DNA of 64,000 bases. Origin: a virus. A model generated the notes under the pieces. That model saw only the letters and a list, made by a program, of their open reading frames with translations. It had not been told where the DNA came from and did not search any database. Both the position numbers and the translations under genes were made by a program. The DNA is taken from IMG/VR virus record IMGVR_UViG_3300025108_000029, positions 1 through 64,000 of that record. One strand, written 5' to 3'. Below are positions 54,201-61,423 of the stretch, piece by piece. Within the stretch, counting starts at the first letter, position 1. Each line of letters begins with the position of its first letter.

Positions 54201-57200
54201 AACCTTAGCCTTCCTGCACCAAACGCACGAGGGTTGGGTGCTGTACCGTTTGTTACTCGTGTAGCAGGTGGTAACGCTTACACCACTGGTGAAAAACTGT
54301 ACGGTAATAACCGCTTTACCTTTGAATCTACCAACAGTGCTATGTTCCCTATCATCCAAGCCCAAGAATTATCACACCCACAGATGGCATCTCGTCACCC
54401 CGATTTGTTGCGTAACATTCTTGAAATACCAAATGAAGAGATTCAGTTTGAAAGTATTACAGTAGTAGATGATACAGGGCAAGAACATACAGTAGAGGGT
54501 GGCTCACCGTTTGGGACAATCATACGAGCGTTTACTCAACTATCCAACCGTTCAGCGCAAGGATTAGCCCCTGCAATCTCCGGTAGCGGTGTTGAACCGA
54601 ACATGAAAATACGCTTACCCGACCCCGATTCTATACCGGGTAACTTGATTGTTCGCTCCGGCTTTGATAGACTCCAAGCCTATCAAACTGAAACAATGGG
54701 TACAGGTGGTATGATGACTAAATCCACTGTAGAACATATGTTCGATAACAGTTTGGTGAGTCCAAACCTCGGCCCTACTTACAGCGACCATAATTGGGAA
54801 CACCTCAAACAAGGCAGTGATAACCCCGAAAGCACGATGTCGGGCTGGCAAAGTTCCACTGGAAACGCACCCCTTGAAACAGCATACGAATTACACGACC
54901 GTACCTTGTTTTTCCATGTAACAAAAATGGGTAATACCAACACTCACAAGCATCCAGTCATCTATTCTCATGCAGATGGTGTTGTTAATCACGAACTTAC
55001 AGGCGTGTCTTTTAGTGGCACTACTTTAACAGTGAATACAAGTGTAAACTCCGCTGTTTATGATTCTACATTCGGTAACAAAGAGCGAGTCGGAGAGCGC
55101 AGATTCCTTCGCTTGTATAACCCTACCACCGATGAAGGTGGCGTAGCATCCTTTACTGGTATCAGCGGTTCTACATTTACAGGTTGCGTAGGCGATGAAG
55201 CGTTCAACAAACTTGTTCTTAGTAGTATTACTACACTGAAAGTAGTTCCTTCGTATTACATTCCTGCCGGTAGCACCCGATTCTATGGTTCACGCCGTAT
55301 TCGGGACCATGCCGAAGTAAGCGGTAACAGCCCCGACATGGCACATACTCATTATGTCAATTACTCGGTAACAGCCGAAGAAGCCATGACTGGTTATTCA
55401 ATATACAAAAAGCCGCAATTGACACCTGCACCTATCCCCCGTATGGGTCATCACTTTGTCAACGCAACAATGGCTATGCTACCCGGACATTGGGCGCATC
55501 CTGCCTACCAAGGATTATACGACAAACACCGAGCCTGTCGTGCGGCTACTTTACAATCGGATGAGTTTACTATTCTTGATGAGCGTTTTGATATGGATGA
55601 TTTAGTTACATTAGGAAGTGCTTCTGTTCATCGTTTCCCTACCTATGACCCGTTGTTGGTCTTTGGTTCATTAACCGCTACACCAAGCGGCCCAAGTGAC
55701 ATACACGGTGGTGGATTCTCACTGATGTTTGAAACTAAGTTGCGTAACGACGGTTACGGTGTTCTTGCATCCGAGGGTGATGCGGGTGTTACAAACTCAA
55801 AGGGTGGACACACTGTTGTTCTTGAAGCCGCAGGTAATTACACACTGAAAGAACATTTCCCCGACCCTGCCGAGGTTGGTGCGTATCAAATCATTATACA
55901 ACCAAATATGCATAGTTCGCAATTTATCGGTTATCATGCAAATGGCCCTGCTAATGATGTTCCTAATGGTAGTGTAAGTGAATTAACAAGCCAACAAGTC
56001 GCACTGGTTGTAGGTATTCGTGAACCCGATAGCAGGTATGGTGCTTATGCGCTTGTACTGGCTAATGCTACTATGGCTGATGTAAGAGGCTGTGAAATAT
56101 TTGTCAATGAATTGATGATAGACCATGACCCCGACCACGGTAGCCATTTCACTAATATACCACCGTTGATGTTATACAACCCACTTGGTGTACAAGCCAC
56201 GGAGTCACCAGCCTTTGTCCGTCGCTCTCTACCGTATTACCCCAGTATGTTCGTAGATGCTACGCCCGGTTTCACAACCAACATACCGTGGTGGTCTATT
56301 GTTCACAAGGTTGGCCCGGATAACGCTGATGCTGACCGCTTCAACCATTTGTCTTGGCATCGTCTTGACAACTACTATGAGTTCTTGAGAGCAAGTAGCG
56401 GCTCGATTGCTTCTCAAATTACGCTTGCTGGCTACCCAAGTTTCTATCCCGACTTATATTCCGAGATACTTGAGAATATCAGTCTCACACCTGTATGTTC
56501 TGTAGTGAGTGTAGCATCTACAATCATCACAGTAGATGATGCACGAGGATTCCCTAAGCAACCTTACTACGGTATGGTGCTTGAATACACCGATGCTACA
56601 GGTACACGAAGAACACACACTTACACTGAACGCAGTGGTTATGATTCATCATTGATGAATAAGCCTAAACAATTTACTATAGTAGCCAACTCTACTTTTA
56701 CAAATAATTTAACAGTAGGAACAAAATTACGCTTATCTCGTGCGTATGATTTCCGACCAGCGAATACAATTTTAAGTGACAGTAAAACAAGTATTATCAA
56801 TCAAACCTTATCTCAAACTTTAGCAGGTAGTCGTGATACCAACAGCCTACACATGGCTGATGCTTTCCTTTGTCTGTGGCATCCAAACCTTGGTCGCCCA
56901 CATACTTTCTACAGTGATGCAAGTCGAACATGGTTGAACCCACTGACTGACCGAGCCATCAACCAAAAACCACTCAACAGTATGCCGGAACATTTTGAAA
57001 CGGTTCATTACCATGACGCTACTTACTATGCCAGTATAGGGCCGTTTGCTTTGCGAATGAAAACAGCCATGCCACCTACCGAAGCACAATCAACATACTA
57101 CACTGCTACATCTGCGAGTGTGAGTGGTACAACTGTAACTGCTACAGGTGCTATCATGGCCGGATGGCCTACAAGTGGTACAAACACAGTGTATGTCAAT

Positions 57201-60200
57201 AGTGGTAGTGAGGAAGAAATATTCACTTATACCGGTGGTGGTGCTGGCGGTACAACATTAACAGGGTGTGTCAATGTTAAGGGTACACCATTGACAACTA
57301 TGGCGAGTGGTAATCATTCACTGCGCTATTACAAGACCGCTGACCTTGCCGCTGATGGTTCACACACTCGTCAAGTTGTATCACACACTGGTAATACAAT
57401 CACAACAAACGGTGGAGAGGTTATTGCAGATGAGGCTTACATATTTGTTGATGGTCGTATGTATCAAGTAAACGGTACTGTTGCAGAAGGAGGTACAAGT
57501 GTTGTAGTCTTTGATACACTACCACCTCAAATCGCTGTAGGTTCTATCATATACACTGATGCTGATGGAACACCTCAAACTGCTCAAACAATTGATACTA
57601 CTATCGGAACAGGACTTATGCAAGGTGGACAGTCGGACAGCACCGATACAGCCACCAAGAGTATGCTCAATCACTTTTGGCCGAGTGGTAGCCGTGGTGG
57701 ACCGTTGGTAAGCCGCCTCGATGGTTACGCTTATGTCTCATCTACATGGGACTATCCACGAGATTACGGCTTCGATGGGCCTATTTGGTCCGATGCTGAT
57801 GATGATGGTTCGTATGCTGTAAGTAGCGGTATCAGTAAATCATCGTATGATGGCATCAGCAACCCAACACGCCCACGCCCATTCGGTTATCGCTTTGGCC
57901 TACGCCAACCATACAACAAGCCGCAGTGGTCTATGTATGGATTGCGAGCATTGCGAGAGACAGCAGTGACCGCCACCAACGCCAGTGTAGGTTACACTCA
58001 CGGCCCATTAGTGCAAACAGAAACTCAAACTTCGACATACGCTGGTGGTGACGGTAGTTCAACCTCCACTTTCCCGAACACCTACACTGGTATTATGGAA
58101 CGCCAAACCAACTTCTCCGGTATGCTTGGTGTTGACAAACCGGAGTGGCAGGTTCGATACAGTGACGGTGTTCGCTTTACCCGCCCATTCGGTTGCCCTA
58201 TTCGCACCCTACGCAACAGTGCTACTGTACTGCGTGACTGGTGGGGTGACGGTAACGGTAAAGGTTTAGATTCGATAGAGGATGCCGCTAAGTATTACAT
58301 TGTTGATTGGTGGGGTAATACTCGTGGTGAGGATGTTCGCCGCTTCCCTGTCCGTTCATTTGGTATTCGCCCATCATGGGATGCGGGTGACGCATACGAA
58401 TACGACCGGCGAAACAACCGCACACCGTATCAACGAATACACAACAACGGCAACCACCTTGTCAATTTGAAGGGGCTTACTAATGCGGCTGATACAGCAT
58501 TGAGTGTATCGGCAACACTACCAAGATTCGGTGGTCGTTTAAACAACACTAATAATAACGATACAAACACTTTGGTTGATGTATTCATGCCATCAAACGC
58601 ACAGCGTGTAGGTGACATGGGTAACGGTCGGGGTATTCGATACCCAACACAGTTCAACGAGGATATACTCACCGCATTGAGTGAACCTATTCATACAACA
58701 GGACTTGTTCTCTCTCATCACACCGCCGAGCCTATACTCAACGATGGCTTCATTCGTGCAAGAAACGATGTACTGCAAAACACAGAAGTACCTCGTGGTA
58801 TCAGTTCACGCTTGGAGATTGCAGAAGACGGACTACTCAAGCCCGAAGCAGTAGTAAGCGACCGTATAGAGAACATTGTCGGTGACTCACCGCATAAGGA
58901 TGCAGTAAGCCGCAGTAGTCCTCGTATCGGTCTTGACACCGAAAACCTACAAGGTGTTGACACCAATCAAATCATCATCAACACCGAAGCGCACAGCCTA
59001 CACACTGACCGCAATGTAGGACAGCGTGTTGTATTACAAGGTGGTATGCAAACAGGCTCTCAAACAATAGGTAACTACGACCTTACCGCACTTGACTTTG
59101 GAGGACAACCTCAAGGTGGTGCGGTGCGTATGAGTCATACATCAAACTTCAACCCGCTTGGTGGTACTTACCTTGCTGAAACTCGCAACTTCCTTTCACC
59201 TGTTGATGATACTGATTGGGGTGGTATTCCTACATCGGGCATGGTACTATGGCTCAAAGCCGATAGTCTTGATTTGGCTGATGGGGCGGCTGTATCATCA
59301 TGGAAAGATAGTGGGCCGTATGGCTTTGAGTTCACACAATCCACTGCATCCAACCAACCATCCTATATTGCCTCATCATCCAATGTAAACAACATGCCCG
59401 TTGTAGATTGTGACGGCGATGATAAATTGGAAACATCATTTGACGCTCGTTTAAACACTGCTGAAATGACAGTGTTTGTTGTCGCTTGGGCAGACAGCGA
59501 TGATGGTGGCATTCATGGAATCATTGAGTCAAGAGCAGGTAGTCCAGCCACTCGTAGTGGATTTAATCTGTACATCCGAATGGATTCAAACAACAGGTGG
59601 CAGTGGTGGGGAGGTGCTGACACTGGGTGGGCTACGGTGAGTTCAGCAACAAACAGCGCAGTGGGTGGACAGGCCGAATTAGTCACTGCCTCTATTACTG
59701 GTGGCGATGGTAATGGAAGTACCGCTACCCTCAAAATGAACTTACAAGGCGCAGGAAATTACACTACGACAAGTGCTTTTTGGAAAGCAGACACAGGAGG
59801 CTACATTGTTGGTAATGTACCCTCGTCGTTTTACTTAAATGGAAAAATTGCAGAAGTAATACAGTACAATCGCTCAATGACTACTGAAGAAGAAAGACAA
59901 GTAGAAGGCTACCTCGCTGAAAAGTATGGATTTTCAAGTAATCCGAGTCAATGGAAGTCCAGCAATCCATACCATACAGACACTAACGGACATGTGCGTA
60001 CAAATGTGACTGATAAGAAGGTCACATACATGATGCGCCCAGTGCGTATGATGGACAAGCAACACATTGAGATGTTCCGTTCTAATCTCAACTTGCACTC
60101 ATCAAGCCCACAAGTAGGTAGCAACTACTTCGGTGCTACTGCTGGTGGTAAGTATGGACTGTATGTGTATGATGTGGATAACGGTAAGGCATCAGTTGGG

Positions 60201-60560
60201 TCATACATTCGTGCCACCAACCCCGACACTAATCCACCTTACACACCTGCGTATTACATGGACATTAGTGCAAGTGACACTGTGCCTATGAGTAAAGGCC
60301 CAAAAATCATCGGAACGGCTGACAGCGGCTTTGATAGTAGTAAAATTGACAATGAAGTTACTCGTGTAATTATCAGTGAGAATACTTTAGAACATTACCG
60401 TTCCGATGCATCACGCCGCCGTACATCTGTAGAAAACGATGAGACTATTGTTCGTAAGGACTACAGTGTACAACCACGGTTCAGTCAAGCCTTACATCCA
60501 AAAGGACATAAAGGAGATGTCTCCTACAACTCAACAGACCACAGTGGTGATGGCGCATGA
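42213..60560 (+). CDS. Giant tail/adhesin protein (6115 aa)
   Basis: One uninterrupted 18.3 kb frame with a good ribosome site (TGAGGTG). Residues about 5-225 form a LamG/concanavalin-like domain (FFFDGVTDSILIP; FVIEAWVVPD; LYHVVAGVTAGSVFLYVNG). A second one lies at about 5665-5910 (GMVLWLKADSL; GKIAEVIQYNRSMTTEE). In between are thousands of residues of beta-rich sequence, including two GMTVxGxGI modules (about 1893-1960 and 3117-3188) and two FTGCV/LTGCV modules (about 4263-4345 and 4966-5040), the latter also seen in the protein at 34566. Placed after the distal tail protein, it is most likely a tail-tip protein or fibre that binds host surface sugars. No enzymatic or membrane segment is recognised. 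Confidence 0.75.
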   Translation: MVGIGRTSNAFFFDGVTDSILIPQGNFTSVGPARDILGKTSRGGDEFTHINSIMDDSFVIEAWVVPDCGGIVAHRDEQFTLEFGTVDTPGPAKFTVQLKTQSGMHPVSLSTAKATSTRWDGVVYPPQEVGGIHDTYNRYLKDNTAYNDATNLNFKHRGLYHVVAGVTAGSVFLYVNGHVVATQEIDIESRIADSTAHVYIGGKGGEFRGAIEAIHFNSEFDSQMAVSTVPVNSDTTKGMYRFEEPLDIVEESYDFNAFTVAADGTTTTITVAATDAQALIARLTGKPYDSTSATTTFTATPYSMGNYKVTDFATTPGTEATLAIPHTPYNILINPGSINRNTEKPNASPPERARIESINGSTGVITVSSIHIDFNISGGKRGLLHSRTADIDNYFVVVNADLLIDNGTGKPYQPPHYGSQIFDKTGQMVIDESNFSQHALVYSTQMATTDNSPSNPFAVSWPSTLDVLYQVGHSGRHRYSHITGHEYMRRYPQPAYLSIDQIMGGTADVVEMGYDSNTKGIADLFAMNALSDFYEESTQVTVANFINSTPATFVVSNGLAKSKEQAIAIGGTNFDYRPFMLKGPVPEFEGDINDDTRLYHLRPESVSRIALLKVPTLQTTHSLAPYVEIHYNAVDLTGASMGKTTPCLMIEKTVPSGNYVLTGSTTVLDVIEADLADATKDTTLFAPGGLIMTGNSQTTTTHHLETEHSLIGDNTGGYELDSEVDFSRCPVNYTPPGNATTDGNTTPQHLTASHNNGVHDSAYHKLCIEPNADNSVKNMTEIGLQSIKPAAVINTGTGVFDEGSTTDASNNFEMFDIIDNVVYNTHEYSGIIFVQPSDRTRTNQLSKMRTNQTEGNSPSIASLLYLMSRTRIRSIKEDEDPGTNEKTVTVLATGIAEGLANQNVNITGSGSPDSHIVKEIEPNAPVVTVTLGGPGQGAINTKPTYDPSPLMRLPGSTRRSCAVQAVSVNTDTDRIYMSVQPLNNLSTDMASWGTYCFPKVGRVYLEDGASAAYSEKTGSGFVFTVDTSGGASIEELRSFLDANGTAYTSFHEWLNGVGIITNATEDEYEISVKLFNDPHFGDDNLCEDGSTVNDRMFQSMDTVNHDYQLGTQYASTRAMVEVPLFPKQFFDHAPTGIFPGPDNSMKIHLDATYTAHSWNPTPVGRRADDIAVSDRNAHSAYGFNANSNEHVSSTTITQIVVSTNHTDIYVSHPKLFPSAESAENQHRNMKDVIRYRRVFLSNNQWGIYQNDPATDGYIRIPTNVSGGFTGGFSEDFFADAIVGALLYVAGGYRNETLIPIASDESTPSSDLENRSPYYYDPANMQTQGGNLDYGLRQYVSAVEFKEGPLTNPHAPRIQSKNASSTILEVNKVSAGLDNNQSLYYFTVDDASTFPEVPFSKIGGYETDSNNPTFGNGDMIFVAEVLTDTPIEMIFLGNIASVSETANQFVCAAPSSFSTTNFKGKTIRLKKACRALYSLTDPANAYINEFSATTFKPSVGGEQWTFTAAGAVGATTLSIAPATATLMPQANTVGINLRPGDELFIEDVSDANHIKYVGKVAFIESPYAGSGHATNTVITLDGTNATTIASGDPLRVSFGTVTENDPDAILNRTWLYPYAQGGLRNGDTIWMNMTMNNPHAVEGLFAKSRGVLSEGQVWTGFNGGKGALATRPRDSIPLENFLIGDSCLETANNFVQHVNKTIELNYESMGLSSSQAPTVAYLDPYLATKGHARVLMFDVAHDREFIAFHDLHMQVQSSAATPHIGFGRHIVTADGIVDIDRYLVQQNGGAPHYFTTQIDVANGFPSENPYMRRTQQSKFIESAYVHNIAGNTSEDVMGTNAGGENPISNFLNHDSYAIPGQGKTKLALIGNSFTEACDTDHAATGTDTHVFGGNVRIIRLNGTIGIRLSKFSVGMTVSGTGIASGSKIIEIDINAGLLYLDKDTTATNSNQTLTFTTTNNSYFMGKGHGHYVHTGFMNEGTSSSFTVADSTLPRVQPAVASPYWADRLHALSRKSLGATQTLAGALKKSRLANNPDTFTLRDASTMMDTPDGTRAISAFLCLKGIRSQSLLLSNHEESRLQHLDHWSKMDFVRRLTIDFGEVGIKEGVTDIEAAAREIVRLINQGGAKNALTTGAMNADTGSIHDPAPWWFADEAFDTQDRGSHMGYLRAHLGRVVEDLDGNTGHSIVIHSTIPGASGRNFCTWLDNSKGQSQYKPQFLIGHGGRFRNFWCQPDETSGENMHPAPMPINKHGRPFAPITTLREYVTQEETDDNFVSNGDFDVRQNDLSSTIQGRNTKRSISAFNGSGMNANTINDESFESQSPSKTLVEGLRTGTQAVGRINFGGMVAAGIPGFAPDAGVWGLGERGNTDFDTRYSNAISTGNTAPTSIADYSDHVTDSQVENVGDGQLYGFQFEDHRGNNYGVRYIYRDMGTNFSNDNTILPPTLDNEICVYFDDRDVGQGGFTIGNHMLGFGDVTGRIDTTGDLTEASYRGNRWNGVPAPSVGIDASVTWSGTELTVVLQAPFDTGGVGDGVMGNHPDVLGYLGFPKTNGLLQINDTFTGTTGYTDADGNAGIKGIVGHTVSYTHRTQNDNNGTHIFYGVVGDTFTSSHFVNSGTVDDTTKVNPTDNVQLRVLLSPRINWTTLVTDELMAAVTAAAINHEDPNRLLNFDCREMYAADGRTFGQWGVAPDAIKIRAHTPSRNTLPLSQMFEATLHKDWGIQAAHLEYGEYTTLHETTVGWTLVATDPINKPYSDAELDSHRRMDVGYLPYTVLQLRSKGRGFNANTATPVLVDSSNTPLSVTSWRRNLKGENYTSITGDHILPCLNNPILLFNNYDSTGGNIENEFVSKTNKIAHAIIPAGQEADSIDSLAKEGSFGEELVFSYATADGIARGAVKSIKSTVSHTSLTYTDGHGNGLWRTAFNGDVNDDFVLTRFAEPNQPGIEREAICGYRSYGSVDSEPIIFFRGARDSIDHSVPLYFGGGFTGVTLDINDGTQNDYSPFYTHPYSGGPTGTAGIQNANEISGSFAMVDCNALLAFFPGTALLNQHRGSINSPVSNKDSILSPDLRGGNLDADFALLNAAAAGDVRARYAAGIVRQQPVPLVLRFAHPTARYHDSQPIVDATCDINSNTTVNMDSTAQLVVGMTVTGAGIPDGATVASITDATTFVLSAAATASTDPVTLTFNYIENKTTYLVYGPGQAFPFTEDDNSNAAVEPHPGYVVTTGNTWSKVPHSKFLPNEITNSDNLYGPPDSTYQTARQRYHWRTTLNWSPPQGIPNVGYLQQRPEHGSHYGEVFTNPTAGKLTSDNAADYYKAHPYKHSAVAYYGIAMSADMTFHMDGGYHPGGSWLDNQMSFNAPNPNSNYRYALESWNQVNATAFRVSGVMAKTILEGANSETALNFDSDYIVVDGTRCQNGEELATIIGQAINENPGKGALKAMGGTFLPSMGNAMRQDRYGWIETNFVSYNNLADDLLGKVFSGEAFDDTTGDVDNSEVHIVATITGATQAELEQIPACGWIRTDTGGRDYTETDVAEADRYIKSSFGCYHSREIWNDSGTYKIKFYLAPNRISGLPLLEDITTWHNKCQSATMTFPTPGYDPGGGGLVHPSPSNIYVWSKAGVHRFNNENESSRNHMTQVHFGGLVDAIDRTRPVGAVGWAGERYSYLNSLKVGTEGYGAGKGAWHPKMGFTPYGSSASCMSVLGHLPSSYPMYNSPEASPRVNGQEASNVSYDVALTTPYTWNIGLVGGDTWYDNYDFTDVESTKDIMSAKPPHILEATDSNTSYILDKKLHHQQGVFSRAMLVISNESELALVAKTDRDGITATGDWLSVVSKTRAGVAAATAITFAGTTRWDERFHNAERYIAPANAGPNVEALIATGTATPTADVPNAAYVLHTALTGDQDANLYNAEPCFAVTGDLFFDTDISPGTMLLEDVTNVTRNITKELELSSTDAEIDNYDYTNDDYWLGDTNGYKLSQRTPAQNFSIEHVVWKRMDGGNLSLPAPNARGLGAVPFVTRVAGGNAYTTGEKLYGNNRFTFESTNSAMFPIIQAQELSHPQMASRHPDLLRNILEIPNEEIQFESITVVDDTGQEHTVEGGSPFGTIIRAFTQLSNRSAQGLAPAISGSGVEPNMKIRLPDPDSIPGNLIVRSGFDRLQAYQTETMGTGGMMTKSTVEHMFDNSLVSPNLGPTYSDHNWEHLKQGSDNPESTMSGWQSSTGNAPLETAYELHDRTLFFHVTKMGNTNTHKHPVIYSHADGVVNHELTGVSFSGTTLTVNTSVNSAVYDSTFGNKERVGERRFLRLYNPTTDEGGVASFTGISGSTFTGCVGDEAFNKLVLSSITTLKVVPSYYIPAGSTRFYGSRRIRDHAEVSGNSPDMAHTHYVNYSVTAEEAMTGYSIYKKPQLTPAPIPRMGHHFVNATMAMLPGHWAHPAYQGLYDKHRACRAATLQSDEFTILDERFDMDDLVTLGSASVHRFPTYDPLLVFGSLTATPSGPSDIHGGGFSLMFETKLRNDGYGVLASEGDAGVTNSKGGHTVVLEAAGNYTLKEHFPDPAEVGAYQIIIQPNMHSSQFIGYHANGPANDVPNGSVSELTSQQVALVVGIREPDSRYGAYALVLANATMADVRGCEIFVNELMIDHDPDHGSHFTNIPPLMLYNPLGVQATESPAFVRRSLPYYPSMFVDATPGFTTNIPWWSIVHKVGPDNADADRFNHLSWHRLDNYYEFLRASSGSIASQITLAGYPSFYPDLYSEILENISLTPVCSVVSVASTIITVDDARGFPKQPYYGMVLEYTDATGTRRTHTYTERSGYDSSLMNKPKQFTIVANSTFTNNLTVGTKLRLSRAYDFRPANTILSDSKTSIINQTLSQTLAGSRDTNSLHMADAFLCLWHPNLGRPHTFYSDASRTWLNPLTDRAINQKPLNSMPEHFETVHYHDATYYASIGPFALRMKTAMPPTEAQSTYYTATSASVSGTTVTATGAIMAGWPTSGTNTVYVNSGSEEEIFTYTGGGAGGTTLTGCVNVKGTPLTTMASGNHSLRYYKTADLAADGSHTRQVVSHTGNTITTNGGEVIADEAYIFVDGRMYQVNGTVAEGGTSVVVFDTLPPQIAVGSIIYTDADGTPQTAQTIDTTIGTGLMQGGQSDSTDTATKSMLNHFWPSGSRGGPLVSRLDGYAYVSSTWDYPRDYGFDGPIWSDADDDGSYAVSSGISKSSYDGISNPTRPRPFGYRFGLRQPYNKPQWSMYGLRALRETAVTATNASVGYTHGPLVQTETQTSTYAGGDGSSTSTFPNTYTGIMERQTNFSGMLGVDKPEWQVRYSDGVRFTRPFGCPIRTLRNSATVLRDWWGDGNGKGLDSIEDAAKYYIVDWWGNTRGEDVRRFPVRSFGIRPSWDAGDAYEYDRRNNRTPYQRIHNNGNHLVNLKGLTNAADTALSVSATLPRFGGRLNNTNNNDTNTLVDVFMPSNAQRVGDMGNGRGIRYPTQFNEDILTALSEPIHTTGLVLSHHTAEPILNDGFIRARNDVLQNTEVPRGISSRLEIAEDGLLKPEAVVSDRIENIVGDSPHKDAVSRSSPRIGLDTENLQGVDTNQIIINTEAHSLHTDRNVGQRVVLQGGMQTGSQTIGNYDLTALDFGGQPQGGAVRMSHTSNFNPLGGTYLAETRNFLSPVDDTDWGGIPTSGMVLWLKADSLDLADGAAVSSWKDSGPYGFEFTQSTASNQPSYIASSSNVNNMPVVDCDGDDKLETSFDARLNTAEMTVFVVAWADSDDGGIHGIIESRAGSPATRSGFNLYIRMDSNNRWQWWGGADTGWATVSSATNSAVGGQAELVTASITGGDGNGSTATLKMNLQGAGNYTTTSAFWKADTGGYIVGNVPSSFYLNGKIAEVIQYNRSMTTEEERQVEGYLAEKYGFSSNPSQWKSSNPYHTDTNGHVRTNVTDKKVTYMMRPVRMMDKQHIEMFRSNLNLHSSSPQVGSNYFGATAGGKYGLYVYDVDNGKASVGSYIRATNPDTNPPYTPAYYMDISASDTVPMSKGPKIIGTADSGFDSSKIDNEVTRVIISENTLEHYRSDASRRRTSVENDETIVRKDYSVQPRFSQALHPKGHKGDVSYNSTDHSGDGA

Positions 60561-60895
60561 TTGAATACGACTTTTGTAATTGTTGTACACCAATGGAAAA
60601 TGCGTTTGCTTTGATGAAGGCAAAGAAAAAAAGTAAACCATTTCACGGTTATAACCCAAACAAGCACAGTCCAAAGGGTGGACTGAACGCTAAGGGTCGT
60701 GCCGCCGCCAAGCGCAAGAGTGGCGCAAATCTCAAACCCCCTGTGACAACTAAGCCAAGTAAACTCAAGCCCGGCTCAAAGAAGGCCAAGCGTCGTAAAT
60801 CATTCTGCGCTCGTATGAGTGGCATGAAAGGCGCAACGAGTAAGAAAGGTAAATTAACACCGAAAGGGGCTTCTCTTAAACGGTGGAACTGCTGA
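60557..60895 (+). CDS. Small basic tagged protein of a marine-virus family (112 aa)
   Basis: It overlaps the giant gene by four bases. It begins with a CNCC knuckle and TPMENAFALMKAKKK, a tag variant. The rest is very basic: PKGGLNAKGRAAAKRKSG, then TTKPSKLKPGSKKAKRRKSF, then CARMSGMKG, ending LKRWNC. I recall the second half (SFCARMSGMK to KWNC) as a conserved small protein of marine phages without known function (DUF6321-like, from memory). The tag at its start is an addition to that family as I remember it. Confidence 0.65.
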   Translation: MIEYDFCNCCTPMENAFALMKAKKKSKPFHGYNPNKHSPKGGLNAKGRAAAKRKSGANLKPPVTTKPSKLKPGSKKAKRRKSFCARMSGMKGATSKKGKLTPKGASLKRWNC

Positions 60896-61410
60896 TGACT
60901 CCAATAGATAAAGCATGGGTTTTCCTCAAGGCATCACGCCAAATGAAGTTGTACAACTACATAGAAGATTACCCCGGTAAAGAGCCTGTAACTGCTTACC
61001 GTGGAGTACCGTTCTTAACTACACAACCTATGGATGCTACACAATGGCATCAAAAAAATACCCCAATTGACCTTGACAGGAAAGGAACATGGTGGGCTGA
61101 AGGTGGGGCAGAACCACACGCTACTGCTTCGTTTTTTTCTCGAATGCATCCGAATGGTTTTACGCGGGAGGATGATAAGCGAGGCATTATATTAGGACAC
61201 AGGGGTAGATTGGAAAATATTGGGGATGTTCAGCGACGACAAAATGAGTGGAATCCTACTAACGATGCTAAAATGGATGAAGCGTTTGTTTCTCATGACC
61301 GACCTTTTGATTGGGAAAACATTGTATTTTCACAACCTTCTTACAGTGTTACAGATTCTATGAATGAAAATGAACATGATGAATGGTTAATGAACATGAT
61401 GAATGGTTAA
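60895..61410 (+). CDS. Tagged protein of unknown function (171 aa)
   Basis: ATG 60895 overlaps the preceding stop (TGATG). It begins MTPIDKAWVFLKASRQ, an N-terminal tag copy. The body contains TAYRGVPFL, KGTWWAEGG, ATASFFSR and GIILGHRGRLEN, which loosely recall ADP-ribosyltransferases (YRG, then aromatic and strand segments), but no convincing catalytic Glu is seen, so I do not name it. The last residues come from a 20-base tandem duplication that also creates the stop. Confidence 0.6.
   Translation: MTPIDKAWVFLKASRQMKLYNYIEDYPGKEPVTAYRGVPFLTTQPMDATQWHQKNTPIDLDRKGTWWAEGGAEPHATASFFSRMHPNGFTREDDKRGIILGHRGRLENIGDVQRRQNEWNPTNDAKMDEAFVSHDRPFDWENIVFSQPSYSVTDSMNENEHDEWLMNMMNG
61371..61410 (+). repeat. 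Perfect 20-bp tandem duplication at a gene end
   Basis: TGAACATGATGAATGGTTAA occurs twice without a gap (61371-61390, 61391-61410). The second copy supplies the in-frame stop TAA and part of the next gene's ribosome site (TTAAGGAGG). One copy alone would leave the frame open. Confidence 0.85.
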
Positions 61411-61423
61411 GGAGGAATCAATC

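Noticed and set aside
60895-61410. ADP-ribosyltransferase
   Set aside because: YRG and later segments are suggestive, but no convincing catalytic Glu pair or full motif order is visible.
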